Of a DNA stretch of 64,000 bases, positions 1 to 11,549 are shown piece after piece. The DNA is from Earliella scabrosa. Lineage: Eukaryota; Basidiomycota; Agaricomycetes; Polyporales; Polyporaceae. The position numbers and the translations under genes are program-made. How positions within the stretch are numbered: position 1 is the stretch's first letter; each line of letters opens with the position of its first letter. The DNA lies in NCBI GenBank assembly GCA_022605405.1, contig JABYQQ010000010.1:1426001-1490000 (forward strand), read 5' to 3'. The notes under the pieces were generated by a model. The model did not search any database, was not told the DNA's origin, and saw only the letters and a list, made by a program, of their open reading frames with translations.

Positions 1-108
1 GTGAACATCGCGCAAGCCAAGTACGAGGCCGAGTTGGAAGCTCTGTTTAGCGTCGCAACTAGAGCGGTACCCAGCCACACCGAAGCCATGGACGCTAACG
101 GGAATTGA
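1..108 (+). CDS. 3' end of a gene cut by the window edge
   Basis: The first 35 codons are open from position 1 and stop at a TGA at 106-108. The encoded tail is short, polar and Ala/Glu rich (it contains AQAKYEAELEALF), so a helical C-terminus is likely. No intron signal is seen. The family cannot be named from this fragment. It is followed by intergenic sequence, and the next convincing exon is near 0.8-0.97 kb on the same strand. Confidence 0.5.
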   Translation: MNIAQAKYEAELEALFSVATRAVPSHTEAMDANGN

Positions 109-787
109 AGAACCGATTACGTACCTTAGTCTAAGTGCAGCGAATGAGAGATCGGATCCATGATTGATGGACTACATACAATAGAGAGGGATGAAGAGTA
201 GGACTAGACGTTCTCTATCTGATACAATGATGAAGAAATGCAGTATGGGATAGGTGGTAGCTGCATGCACGATCCCCACAACGACAGTCTGAGCAGATAT
301 AGATAGGTTGAGAACGTAACTGACTTTTGATTACGCCAATGGTGGTTGAACGGGTCCGTTCATCGATACCACAACTTCTTCACCCTTGAGGGCAACGCAG
401 TACACGGGAGATACGGCAAGCGTAGCGCTACCTGTTGCATGTGCCTGTGTGAGGACAATTTACAGGGCGAGGGCGACTAGATGATGGACGGCAGTGGTTA
501 CCGAGTCGCTCGGCCATACGGGAAGTGACTATAGTCACAAGCGGAGAAGAAAGCTGGGACGAAAAAGGAAGAATTCCAGACGCAGTGTCGCCAAGTCTAA
601 TTGGCGCGTGCGAACTTGGCTTCTCGGGCGCCAATAGGGTTACCCTCGACCACCATCTCTTTCTTTCCCGGTGCCTGCTCCGAGCTTGCTCTGCCTTACA
701 ATCCGCACTATGCGTATCGCTCATGGCTCCAATATGGGAAGATGTTGGACCCGTGATCATATGTAGCTGCAGTTCGTGACACTATAG
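109..787. repeat. Intergenic stretch holding a copy of dispersed repeat R
   Basis: No gene is seen here. Positions about 449-480 (ACAATTTACAGGGCGAGG...) and 615-730 (CTTGGCTTCTCGGGCGCC...) resemble 38.17-38.65 kb and its duplicate at 60.77-61.25 kb, and also 14.70-14.84 kb. The shared core is a GGCGCCAATAGGGTTACC-type block followed by a region ending near TTGCTCTGC...GCGCA. I read this as a decayed dispersed repeat; its ends are not resolved. Confidence 0.5.
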
Positions 788-968
788 ACAAAGCAATATG
801 AGAGAAGATGTCTGGGCGTGGCAATCCACTGCACGGACAAAGGAAACGCGAATGTTATTTTAGTTGCCGTCAACACAACATGGTGTGATTCCCGAAATCA
901 TGAGGTATGTCTCTCAGTCTCGCTTTACAAGGGGAAACCACTTATCCGAGTGGCACAATGATTTATAG

Positions 969-3217
969 CGACAGAGGGATTTGCAGCAAGTGCACTTGGA
1001 GCTTTGCCATCTTGACTGCCTCGAAATGTCAATTCGATACGCACCCGAAATCCTGGAGCAGTGGGGTACTATTATACATGTCCTGTCCGGCACGATCGCC
1101 TCATCGTGGTTCGAGGATTGTCGTATGTCGGCTCATCCTCTACCGCTCATATAATCACTGATGTGCCCAGTCTACTATCACAGCGCGCATCTGGCCAAAG
1201 AGGTCGATGATCTTCTTGTATCATTACGGGATGAAACCGGCACCAACAGCGTCGAGCGCCTTGACAGGGATGCTGTTCACCGCCTGATACGCATCATAGG
1301 CAACATGTGCGAGCATGTATGTCTTGCCAATAAGCTACACTACGTCGGCGAGTATTCTTCCGTTCCTATAACGAGATATAGTCTGAGACGCCCCACCAGG
1401 GATTCTTGTGAAGGTCGTACATTTGCTTCGCTCCGACGCCATGGTTCTGCCGGCGCTCCCGATTTTGGCTACCGTTGCTCGTCGTGGGGGCTCGGTGGCC
1501 AAGAGTCTGGTCCGCCGGTTCATCCCCTCTATCACAAGGATGCTGGAAGGCTGTCCTTCGAGCTCTAGCGCAGCGCAGTGGGCTATCTCGACCATCGCGT
1601 TCGCAACTAAAAACTCTCACTTCCTTGATGGGGCTTCCGCCCCGGCCAGTTCGAACATTCCCCCTATCTTCCGGACCGTCAGCGACCTCTTGTTCTCCAA
1701 GTTCACCGCGCGCGAGCCACTGCAGCAAGCCTTCCTACTCCTCGGACGCATCGTAGAGGGCAACCCCATGTCAGCGCAAAATTTTCCGACAATCCCGAGG
1801 ATCCTCGTCGCCCTTATGCACAGTCACGCTCTTCAGACCCGTGCCCGTGCCATGCAGATTTTGGTCAACTACCCTGGAGACCAGCCCCGGACTTACGATC
1901 TACGGCGTTACTTCGCAGGAGTGACAAGATCCCTGCCATCCCACATTTCTGCGGTCATCGAAGGAGGAGGAGGGAAAGCGGAATGTATGATTCGGCCTCG
2001 CGCTCATCTCGAATGGTTGCGGGCGATGCAGGATGTATCGAGAACCGGAGACCTTCATTCCTTCGGCAAGACGATGGCACTCCTCACTCGTCACCACGAT
2101 GAATGGATGATCCATGAATCGCCTCATGCCCACCCGGCCATGATATCGACCCAAACGGACATGATCTCTGACTGGACCAACGAAGGAGAGTGGTGGATCG
2201 GTGGTCCGGACGCGCTACCCCCTCCTCCTCCCACACTTCCTTTTCCACGCTGGCGTGATGCTCTTCACCATTGCGCTCAGACTCTGCGCGCCACAGGTTC
2301 GGATGACGACCTCCAGGACGCGGACATCCTAGACATGATGCATCTACAGCTCCAGAATCGCTCCGAAGAGGCGGCCTCCCTTGGACGTGCGGCCATAGCT
2401 CGAGATCCTTCGTTTGCGCACGCGTATTACGTCGCAGCTCTCAGTGACGACCATGAACGAGGGCTCGAGCATGCGCTGAAAGGGTTGACCTTCACGGGGA
2501 CGACACTGTGCGTGCGCACTCGGATGCAGTGCGTTGCCGTTGCCCACGCCGTTCAACTTGGTCTTGAATCTCTCCTCCAAACCAACGATGTCGAATCCGC
2601 CGGCTTTGCGAAGGGAAAGTCGTTACTGAAGCAAGGGCTGGAAATCACTAAAGCCTTCATGGCTGAAGCACCGCCGGACGAGCCCTATATGCTGACGATG
2701 CTTGGGTGGTACATATTGCTGTCTGTCACTTTACGTGGCCCGAAGCTAAGCTCTGGCTTGGAGGAATTTGAGGTTTGTGGTGAATATCCATCGTACAAGA
2801 TTGACGAACTGACAGTTATGTTAGGACATCCGCAGAACAGTGGGGATCTCGGTGGAACTCATGCAGCACGTGGGATATCCGTATTGGACCTCGCACGTCT
2901 TCCTAGCTGCCCAGGAATTGCTTCAGAACTATTCAGCGACCTCGCCGAAAGATTGCGCCATGGTTAGACGCTTCGACGAGCTTGTCAATGGTCGTGTATT
3001 CTCTGGGGGTGACAGGCGTTCTCTCTGCTCGTGGTGCAAGGAAACGTTGACCATCGTACGCAAGTGCAAAGGTTGCATGACGACGAGGTAGATGATCGTT
3101 TATATGATGACATCTCGATGCTGACAGAGGGCTGCAACCAGGTATTGTGACCGTGCGTGCCAAGCGTCGCACTGGCCGCAACATCGTGATGATTGTCATT
3201 TTTGGAGGACCGATTGA
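969..3217 (+). CDS. MYND-type zinc-finger protein with a helical (ARM/TPR-like) body
   Basis: Exons can be followed in one frame: 969-1122, intron 1123-1170, 1171-1316, an intron from 1317 (acceptor probably at 1413), a long exon to 2772, intron 2773-2824, 2825-3087, intron 3088-3141, 3142-3217 with TGA. The last intron splits the MYND finger, and joining the exons restores it: CSWCKETLTIVRKCKGC, then YCDRAC, then HWPQHRDDC. This is the C-x2-C, C-x2-C, C-x3-C, H-x3-C pattern. The body of about 500 residues is hydrophobic-helical and fits the ARM/TPR-like MYND proteins common in Agaricomycetes; MYND fingers usually bind proline-rich partners. The true start is not settled. An open frame joins upstream through a GTATGT donor at 905 back to about 788, but I see no clear ATG there. 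Confidence 0.82.
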
Positions 3218-3253
3218 ACGCTATGTTTTTCTTTACACTGAATAGAACGCCCT

Positions 3254-3634
3254 ATGTGCATGCGCATAATGATCGATGTCATGCACCATACTCAACCCTC
3301 ATGGCTGACGGAAGACCTACTCTTCTACGTCGCGAATAAGCGCCATTTGTGCATTTCCGCCGTCCAGCGTCGGCTGGTCGATTATTCCCAATTTTGGACC
3401 GTGGACCCACTCGCACTCCTTGGAGAGCAAACCGCCCGAGTGGGACGTATCATGAGGAATCGTCCTGTCGGATACAGCGCTGGCTTGAATACAACAGGGC
3501 TGCAATCACGGTGGCACCCACTTCTCCACTGGAGTAAGGTTGCCGAAGAGATCCGAAAATCAGCATATCTCCGGTTAACTACTACATTTGGACGGTTCTC
3601 CGGAACCGGGGGCTCTTTGGTGGTGGTGACATGA
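3254..3634 (+). CDS. Uncertain ORF downstream of the MYND gene
   Basis: An open frame of 126 codons begins with ATG and ends with TGA. It contains basic and hydrophobic stretches (RRLVDYSQFW, VAEEIRKSAYL) but no motif I recognise. It lies 37 bp after the MYND stop and before repeat array A1. The opposite strand is also open over much of this interval, so this may be chance. I list it only because nothing else explains 3.25-3.75 kb. Confidence 0.25.
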   Translation: MCMRIMIDVMHHTQPSWLTEDLLFYVANKRHLCISAVQRRLVDYSQFWTVDPLALLGEQTARVGRIMRNRPVGYSAGLNTTGLQSRWHPLLHWSKVAEEIRKSAYLRLTTTFGRFSGTGGSLVVVT

Positions 3635-3789
3635 GTGGAAAGGGCTCGCAGTATGACAGAATATGACGACGATGGGGGAGCCAGGATAGGAGCGCCCAGG
3701 ATTCTCCACGAGAACATGAATGAAATATATTCGATTGATGCGGTACAGGAGGAAGAGTCACTAGGAACTGGTTGATGAGACGTAGGTGG

Positions 3790-4600
3790 TCCTCAGAGGT
3801 GATCGCTAGTGCTCACCGATCGGTGCATGATGACCAACAGGCTGGCCAGGTGATCACGATCGATCACACGCACGCGAGCAGGGGAGAGCGTTGACGTCGA
3901 ACGTATCATGAGGGCGCCACGGTGAGGGTCGTCGGTGACCACCAGCGTGCACAAGTCAACGTCATTGCCAGCGGCTGGACGACTCGCCACATTCGCCGGA
4001 CCCCTGGGGGTCGAAGCTTCCGCGAGTACGTCGCGCGCGTCCCTAGGAAAGAGATATGAGGGCGGTCCACAGGCGCCAGAAGGGAAGAAACTCACGCGGT
4101 TAGGGAACAGGTGAAGTGGGCGCACGAATCGCCTCACAGGGTGTGGAGTGGGACGAACGATCAGTGAAACAGCGAACGGTGAGAGGATGAGCACTCCCCA
4201 TCAAGCTGGCAGACCAGACCCGCTGCGAGCATGGAATTCGAGAATGGCTCTGATTCACCACTCCCGCTTCGTCTAGCCGCAGCTCAGCTAGTGAATAGTG
4301 GATCTGGTTCGAGGGAAAGGCGCGGAAAGAAAGGGAGTCAGCGCATAGGTGACGGGAAGACGACGACCCACCTTGGGGCAGACTCGGTGCACGGAGGTGA
4401 GCAGGACGGATCGCAAGAATCGGCGAACGGCGAGACCATGGTCCTGAACCGCCGGCTGGCACGCCAGATGGACGGGCTATCTCGGAGACCAGCGCAGGGG
4501 ACGAGATGTGGCGAGAAAGGGGAATCCGCTGGTTACATGGAGGAAGGGTCGTGTCCGACAGCCGCGCGTGAGGGCGAGAGATAGTGATGGGGAATGAGCA
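3790..4600 (-). repeat. Terminal domain T of array A1 (possible 3' coding end)
   Basis: The left end of A1 is not tandem repeat. It matches the reverse complement of 40.76-41.17 kb (end of A3) and the same strand at 44.25-44.60 kb (A4). Landmarks are the blocks around GAATTCGAGAATGGCTCTG, GGCGGTCCACAGGCGCCAG and GAAACTCACGCG. On the minus strand the outermost part reads as plausible protein (contains VDLCTLVVTDDPHRG and RVRVIDRDHLASLL) up to a GTGAGC donor-like site. It may be the remaining 3' exons of the gene from which the array grew. Confidence 0.6.
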
Positions 4601-7480
4601 TCTGTTCCGCAGGCGGATGAGCACTCACCAGGGCCATGGACGAGGCGACCGTGAGTGCGTCGTGGATGGTCGTCGCGAGCAGTCGATGAGCAACACGCGT
4701 GTCTCGGCTCAGGCTTCGTCCTCCAGCTCCAGCCAGCGGTACACACCGCTCGGCTGGTTGGTCAGATAGACGAGCCGTCGTCGCCGACGCCCGCGTGTGA
4801 GGGCGAGAGCTGGCGAAGATGGACGATGAGCCTCGTGTTGGCAGAGGGACGAGCACGCCCTTTGCCACGGTTTGTTGAGACGGACGAGCCGTCGTCGCCG
4901 ACACCCGCGCGTGAGGGTGAAAGGAATGAGCATCTGCTCCACAGGCGGATGAGCACTCACCAGGGCCATGGACGAGGCGACCGTGAGTGCGTCGTGGATG
5001 GTCGTCGCGAGCAGTCGATGAGCAACACGCGTGTCTCGGCTCAGGCTTCGTCCTCCAGCTCCAGCCAGCGGTACACACCGCTCGGCCGGTTGGTCAGATG
5101 GACGAGTCGTCGTCGCCAGCACCAGCATGCGAGCACGAGAGCTAGGGAGGATGGACGATGAGCCTCGTGATGACACAGGGAGGAGGACTAACCGCGATGA
5201 GTTTCCACACAGACGCGGGTCCCCGCTCGAGCCCGAGCCGCCCACGCAGCGGCTTCGTTCTGGTTCGTTGCACGGACCGTTGGCACTGACACCGCCCGCG
5301 AGAACGAGGTAGCAAGGAATAGTCAGAACCCGCATGATGGCAGAAGGTCGAACACTCACCGTATGACCTCCTCCACCGACGCCGGTCACGGCTCGCGCCT
5401 CCTCCTCCTCCAGTCGGTGGCTGATCGATCGCGCAAGGGCGAGAGATATATTGAGCCTATCTAACCAAGTGTGTGTAGATCATGGGTAGTGTGTAAAGAG
5501 AGCGGCTCAGGCTACGTCCTCCAACTCCAGCCAGCGGGACACCACGCTCGGTCGGTTGGTCAGATAGACGAGCCGTCGTCGCCGACGCCCGCGTGTGAGG
5601 GCGAGAGCTGGCGAAGATGGACGATGAGCCTCGTGTTGGCAGAGGGACGAGCACGCCCTTTGCCACGGTTTGTTGAGACGGACGAGCCGTCGTCGCCGAC
5701 ACCCGCGCGTGAGGGTGAAAGGAATGAGCATCTGCTCCACAGGCGGATGAGCACTCACCAGGGCCATGGACGAGGCGACCGCGAGTGCGTCGTGGATGGT
5801 CGTCGCGAGCAGTTGATGAGCAGCACGCGTGTCTCGGCTCAGGCTTCGTCCTCCAGCTACAGCCAGCGGTACACTGGCTCAGGCTTCGTCCTCCAGCTCC
5901 AGCCAGCGGTACACACCGCTCGGCTGGTTGGTCAGATAGACGAGCCGTCGTCGCCGACGCCCGCGTGTGAGGGCGAGAGCTGGCGAAGATGGACGATGAG
6001 CCTCGTGTTGGCAGAGGGACGAGCACGCCCTTTGCCACGGTTTGTTGAGACGGACGAGCCGTCGTCGCCGACACCCGCGCGTGAGGGTGAAAGGAATGAG
6101 CATCTGCTCCACAGGCGGATGAGCACTCACCAGGGCCATGGACGAGGCGACCGTGAGTGCGTCGTGGATGGTCGTCGTGAGCAGTCGATGAGCAACACGC
6201 GTGTCTCGGCTCAGGCTTCGTCCTCCAGCTCCAGCCAGCGGTACACACCGCTCGGCCGGTTGGTCAGATGGACGAGTCGTCGTCGCCAGCACCAGCATGC
6301 GAGCACGAGAGCTAGGGAGGATGGACGATGAGCCTCGTGATGACACAGGGAGGAGGACTAACCGCGATGAGTTTCCACACAGACGCGGGTCCCCGCTCGA
6401 GCCCGAGCCGCCCACGCAGCGGCTTCGTTCTGGTTCGTTGCACGGACCGTTGGCACTGACACCGCCCGCGAGAACGAGGTAGCAAGGAATAGTCAGAACC
6501 CGCATGATGGCAGAAGGTCGAACACTCACCGTATGACCTCCTCCACCGACGCCGGTCACGGCTCGCGCCTCCTCCTCCTCCAGTCGGTGGCTGATCGATC
6601 GCGCAAGGGCGAGAGATATATTGAGCCTATCTAACCAAGTGTGTGTAGATCATGGGTAGTGTGTAAAGAGAGCGGCTCAGGCTACGTCCTCCAACTCCAG
6701 CCAGCGGGACACCACGCTCGGTCGGTTGGTCGGATGGACGGCTCGGAGCCGTCTTCGCCGGAGAGTGACGGGGAATGAGCATATGTTCCTCTGGCGGATG
6801 AGCACTCACCAGGACCATGGATGAGCCGACCGTGAGTGCGTCGTGGATGGTCGTCGCGAGCAGTCGGTGAGCACGAGACACCACGCTCGGTCAGTTGGTC
6901 GGATGGACGAGCCGTCGTCGCCGACGCCCGCGCGTGAGGGTGAAAGATGGTGACGGGGAATGAGCATCTGCTCCGCTGGCGGATGAGCACTAACTAGCGC
7001 CATGGACTGCGTCGTGGAAAATCGTCGCGTGGACGGTAGTCGCGAGCAGTCGATGTGCGTGTCTCGGCTCAGGCTTCGTCCTCCAACTGTAGCCAGTCAC
7101 CCACGACACCTCGTCGGTGGGTTGGATGGACAAGCCGTCGTCGCCGAGACGCATGCGCGCACGACAGCTGGCGAGGATGGACGATGAGCCTCGTGATGGC
7201 AGAGGGACCAGCACTTACCGTATGACCTCCTACACAGACGCGGGTCCCCGCTCGAGCCCCGCCCTCACACTCCAGTCTCCAGGCAGCGGCACACATTGCC
7301 CAGAGGCTTCATTAGATGAACGAGCCGTGGTCGCCGACTTGAGCATGCGAGGACGAGAGCTGGACTATGAGCCTCTTGATGGTAGAGGGAAGAGCACTCA
7401 CCGTATGATCTCTTCCCACGCCGGTTACGGCTCCGGCTCTGGCTGCCTCCTCCAGCCATAAGTAGCCATTCGGGCGACGC
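3790..7480 (-). repeat. Array A1 of exon-intron-like repeat units (unit strand minus)
   Basis: GC-rich array of diverged units. Read on the minus strand, each unit carries a GTGAGTGCTCATCCGCC-like splice donor, a spacer of about 120-200 bp containing GGCGACGACGGCTCGTC, then an acceptor-like AACCAGCCGAG leading into an exon-like part that ends in TCCATGGCCCTG before the next donor. A near-perfect tandem duplication with an offset of 1,170 bp is visible: 4.71-5.39 kb equals 5.88-6.56 kb. The many long open frames here are overlapping shadows of the repeat, in several frames on both strands, so none is annotated as a gene. Units decay toward 7.5 kb. Confidence 0.9.
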
Positions 7481-8790
7481 CTGGCCGGTTGCCACTGACC
7501 CACGTCGAACCCGCGAGCACGCGAGATGGCAACCTCGTGCCCTTCGGGTCGGGAGATATACATAGCACCCAACGAGTTCCCGTTTCGCCACTCAGGTCCG
7601 GGCCGGGCCGGGCTCTCCAGGCATGTTGGTATCGTCGATCTGCTGTGGCTCGTTCAATGCTTGTCATACTCCATGGCCACGCTTGAACAAGATGTACAGG
7701 ATGAAGCGGTCCCATCCGAATCCGGATGGTCGTCTGCAACATGCATGCGTCTTGTGACTCGTGTCTAGCTATAGCAGTAATTCGGGATCCGTTTCGGCGT
7801 CCGTCACCTCGTCTCTCTTCTTCCTATCACTCAGGCCTTGCCTCTGATCATCTCACAATTAACTTGCTCAAGACCTCAAGAGTCCTGTTGCGACGGTGCG
7901 ACCACTACTAGCGGGGCAAAAACTGATGATGCAGACTGCACACCTTCCTCCTCACTTCCATCGCATCCCTCGGCTCGCACCTGAACCCGGTGTGCACGTT
8001 CAAGCTCAATTCTCACAACCTCGTCCCGTTGGACTTCGCGCACTATTACCGGTGCAGGCGGAACTGGCTCGATCGCGAGATTGAGCGGCAGCGCGCAGAG
8101 GTGATCATGAGTGCTGCGCGCATGGGCGTGCGATTCTGTGTGGACGGCGTCTACGCTACTTATGCCCTACTGCCCGCAGTTTCGCGAGGACCCTCGCCAC
8201 AAGAAGCACTCAGACCGCACGCTCGAGATGTACGAGACTGACTCCTCCGAGATCACGGCCAGGACAGCGTTGACCGCGGGTCTCTGCTGCGAATTGTCGA
8301 AGGTGAGCACCAGCTCATCACGTTCGCATGACAGAAGGGAACTGGACCTAGGAGGGGCTGCTCACAGTAGAAGAACTACGAGCGCGATGTACACATGGGG
8401 CTCGACTCCACTGTGTTGGATCGGATCGTCTGTGGACTGGTGCTTCGACGGACGAGCTCGTGGTCCTCGTGGCGCCGCGAATTCTCCCGTGTCTGCAGTC
8501 TCTCATGTTCAAGATCATCGTTTCTCCTTGCTGTATTATTTGTGCTCTGATCTCACGTCACGCCGCTTGGTTGTGGGTTACTTCATTTTGCTCCGCCCAA
8601 TTCGTGTTGTTCATTAACGAACAATCTCAGTACTAGTCTCGACCATGTAGTTCCGATCTACATACTCCAATGTTAATACCCGCGGTTGGTCGTAACGACC
8701 AGGCAAGGTACTATGGCTCCTTAGTCACACTCGCCCTGTCTGTCAAGCCCGAGCTCAAACGGTACGGCTTGTAGTCGGGACAAGGTACCC
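7481..8790 (+). pseudogene. Degenerate coding relics, family unknown
   Basis: No intact gene is seen. Two protein-like stretches lie in different frames: about 7.95-8.14 kb (contains DFAHYYRCRRNWLDREI) and about 8.14-8.30 kb (contains CPQFREDPRHKKHSDRTLE and TARTALTAGLCCELSK), the latter ending at a GTGAGC donor-like site. The frame jump between them, with no splice signals, suggests a decayed gene on the plus strand. I do not recognise the family. The rest of the interval is featureless. Confidence 0.35.
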
Positions 8791-9058
8791 AAACCTATGG
8801 GAAATGCAAAGGAGGGGACGCGGCAGCCACATCTGCGCGCAGTCGTGACTCAGCGCTTCTCGATAGCGGAAGGACGGGAAGGGGCTTGTTGCCACACGGT
8901 GACAGCAAGCGTCAAGCGATCGACGTCGTTGGCTTGGGATATCCAGGAAACAAGTACGAAGGAGGACTCGTCTGCTATATATCGCTCCTGCCCCACAACC
9001 GCTTTTCCACTGCCCTCATCGTCAGGCATTCCGTTCGTTACAGTGCACAAGACCGGAT

Positions 9059-9455
9059 GCGGTCATTTCACACTGTCTTTTTCCTCCTCCTCCTCGAGCT
9101 CGCAGCCCATGTCCGCGCGCTCACCTTCGACGTCCACGTCCGCCAACGCGGTCACTCCCTCGCTGCTCACGCTGCTGGCGAACACCATACCCGTAGCCAA
9201 CACAAGAAACTCGGAGTACATCGCCAACATCACCCTTGGGACAAGGGAGATTCCTGTGCTCTTGGATACCGGGAGGTACACCTTCCTACGCGAGCTTGAC
9301 CACCATTATGCAGGTGTTGAAGCCACTTTAGCTCTGATCTTTGGGTAACTGGCGCGGTGCTGGGCGCAAAAGACCTCGAGAAGGCTGTTTCTCTGAGCTA
9401 TGCAGTGGGAAGGGCTGCAGGGGTCGTGCTGCCACGTCAACCCTGCTTGTGCTGA
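9059..9455 (+). pseudogene. Truncated A1-family (pepsin-like) aspartic peptidase pseudogene
   Basis: The ATG at 9059 opens a signal-peptide-like leader (FFLLLLELAAHVRA) and a propeptide start LTFDVHVRQRG. The frame then shifts, and the mature N-terminus continues as NSEYIANITLGTREIPVLLDTG, the first catalytic DTG region of family A1. A 38 bp intron-like gap with a GTACACC donor follows. The next exon begins SSDLWVTGAVLGAKDL and runs on through SYAVGRAAG, typical of secreted basidiomycete A1 peptidases. Homology stops near 9.45 kb; the flap loop, the second DTG and about 300 residues are absent. The frameshift plus the truncation make this a non-functional remnant. Confidence 0.8.
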
Positions 9456-9716
9456 AGCTCGCATAGTGCTCGGACGTGCGCCCTGAAGACTACAATGGGA
9501 GGCTCTTCACCCACACCGTAATGCATCCATCAGCTTTCGTACTCGCGAGCTTTGGGAACCGTTGAGGGTTAATTCAATGTGGGAAGCCATGACCGAGCGT
9601 CGCTTCTCGGCGTCCGACGTAAGCCGAAGAGCAAAACGCTGCTTGAACGAAAAGTGGGAAATGGAGCTCGGGGATAGCCTAGAGGGGTGGTCCATCAAAA
9701 TCTTAGATGGCTTCTG
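9456..9716. other. No supported gene
   Basis: Short open frames exist on both strands (for example plus strand about 9.52-9.72 kb containing SMWEAMTERRFSASDVSRR). None has a start, splice context or recognisable motif strong enough to call. Confidence 0.3.
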
Positions 9717-10121
9717 CTAGTTGGCGAGCAGATGATTAGGACAGCTGTCGAGGGGAAAGAAGCCCATTATACGTCTATAGTAGTATTCATCTCTTGTCCG
9801 AGCAGATGAGAGTGACCATGGGTGAGTTGTACGTACCATGGATCTACGCCGCCTCACGTCAAACAGAATGCCAGTGCCGCATTGTATGATAAGCCACTTG
9901 TGATAGCCAGTCATTCGGGACTCGACATACATATCGTCAGTGATATGCCTGTCCTGGTCTTCGTCGTCGCTGCCGCCATCCGCCCGAAATCCGTCCGCTC
10001 CATCACCCTCCACATCTCCGGCCAGCTCATCCTCATCGGCATCTCGGCCTCTCGGCTCGTAGTCGAGGTCTTCCGGGTTATGCTCCTCTGTGGCTGCAGC
10101 ATCTCGTACAATTGCGTCCAA
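9717..10121 (-). CDS. Uncertain acidic ORF
   Basis: An ATG-started frame of 134 codons has a strongly acidic, low-complexity first half (EEHNPEDLDYEPRGRDADED, then GGSDDEDQD) and a basic, hydrophobic second half. Acidic low-complexity tracts are common in nuclear proteins but identify no family. The second half may be read-through of an intron. It sits between two pseudogenes, so it could itself be a relic. Confidence 0.3.
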   Translation of the reverse strand: MDAIVRDAAATEEHNPEDLDYEPRGRDADEDELAGDVEGDGADGFRADGGSDDEDQDRHITDDMYVESRMTGYHKWLIIQCGTGILFDVRRRRSMVRTTHPWSLSSARTRDEYYYRRIMGFFPLDSCPNHLLAN

Positions 10122-11549
10122 GTCGGGAAGACGTGACGACTCGACTGTGAATAGCGTTAGCGATGCTCAGAGCTAGCGGCGCCAGTCTCAACGCACATGG
10201 ATCTCGGGAGAAGCTCGTCGTGCCGTTGACGAGACTGGTGGGTCGCCTCAGGCTCGTGGTAGGACGCTTTGACATGAGGGATGTCGAGGAGGTCGTCGCC
10301 GCAAAGCGCTCGTACTTCGGGGCGGCGCCCGCGGTGGGACCGGCGCGGGCGGGGACCGCGTGGCGCTGTCGTCGAATTAGCCAGGAGTTTGGCTCGTTTC
10401 AACCACAATGAACAGACTGGAGGACCGGGTTTGCGCGCGTGCCATGTGCCTGGCGAGACCTTATCAAAGTTCGTCTTGGAAACTGTGGGAGCCGGCGGAA
10501 TCGACGATATACGTCAGAGGCGTCAAGACTCAAGCTTGGTGGACCAACCCATCGTGGCGTCCTGAGATGTGTGTGCGGGTGTACTCGTTGGCCCTGGTGG
10601 TCCGGTTTTGGGCAGCTGTGCGAAGAGCCTGCGCAAGGACGTGGTCGGCTGTTCGCATTAGGGAGCCCTTGACCGTCGACCACAGACAGCAGCGTGCTTC
10701 GTACTCGTACTGAAGGGAGGAAAGCGGAATGAACGACCAAACGGGTTGAGTGGGTTGGGGGCCCAGCTGACGGTAGAGGCAGAGGGAATGATAGAGGAAG
10801 CGGAGACATGTTGCGCCGGTCGTTCCGCCTGGAGTCTGGATATATGCGGTATGTTCCAATGCAAAACAGAGCGAGGGCAACGAGCCAACCTTTGAAGGCC
10901 CGCCGAGGACCCGCCATCCAACCGTGCCTCATTTTCGGACGCGTTTTCGAGGTAGTTCGCACCTGCATTCGCGGACGGTGCTGGCGACGATGACGAACAA
11001 GTGGTTGCACTTATGGTTCGGCTGCGACATGGTGTTTCTGGAGAGAGAGGGGGGGTTGGAGAGCGCCGCGTTGAAGCCGTCCGTCGAACACTGCAGGCCT
11101 AGGGAGTCGACCATGCGAGAGCGAGGAGAGGAGCGGCAGAAAAGTGCTGACCGAGAACCTGCCGAGAACCTAGAGAAGGACTAGGGAAACAACAAGCGCG
11201 CGCTTGGTACGGGGTCCCACTCGGAGGCGCTCGGCGAGGCAACACCCGCGCCTCAAGGCGTGTAGCATAATTCGAATTCAGCACATTCCTTCTCCTGCTC
11301 TCGCTGGGAGCCCTCTCTAGATCTCCCGTTTCAATGAAAACCACCTCCCTCCGCTTTCCTGCCCTTTACATTTCCCAACCATCATCTGCTTTTTCTTGCC
11401 TCTCACCCTGCAACACGAAGCCCAGGAACGCTGCTCCTGCCCTCCACTGGCACCCCCCGCCGCCTCTTCCTCCTCCCTCCCGTCTCCGCGAGGAAGACGC
11501 GCCGCCACCTATAAGGCGGACTCGTGAGGCTGTCAAGCCCTACTGCGAG
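10122..11549. other. No supported gene
   Basis: The sequence is moderately GC rich with many short overlapping frames on both strands. I found no conserved motif, consistent splice pattern or repeat family here. It may be further decayed genic DNA of the graveyard between 7.5 and 14.9 kb. Confidence 0.3.

Noticed and set aside
4655..6559. Long overlapping open frames of 180-290 codons on both strands inside the arrays (also in A3, A5 and A6)
   Set aside because: They repeat with the unit, occur in several frames at once, start and stop at repeat boundaries and show Arg/Ser/Pro-biased composition from GC-rich repeats. The unit itself has stop codons in its best exon-like frame.
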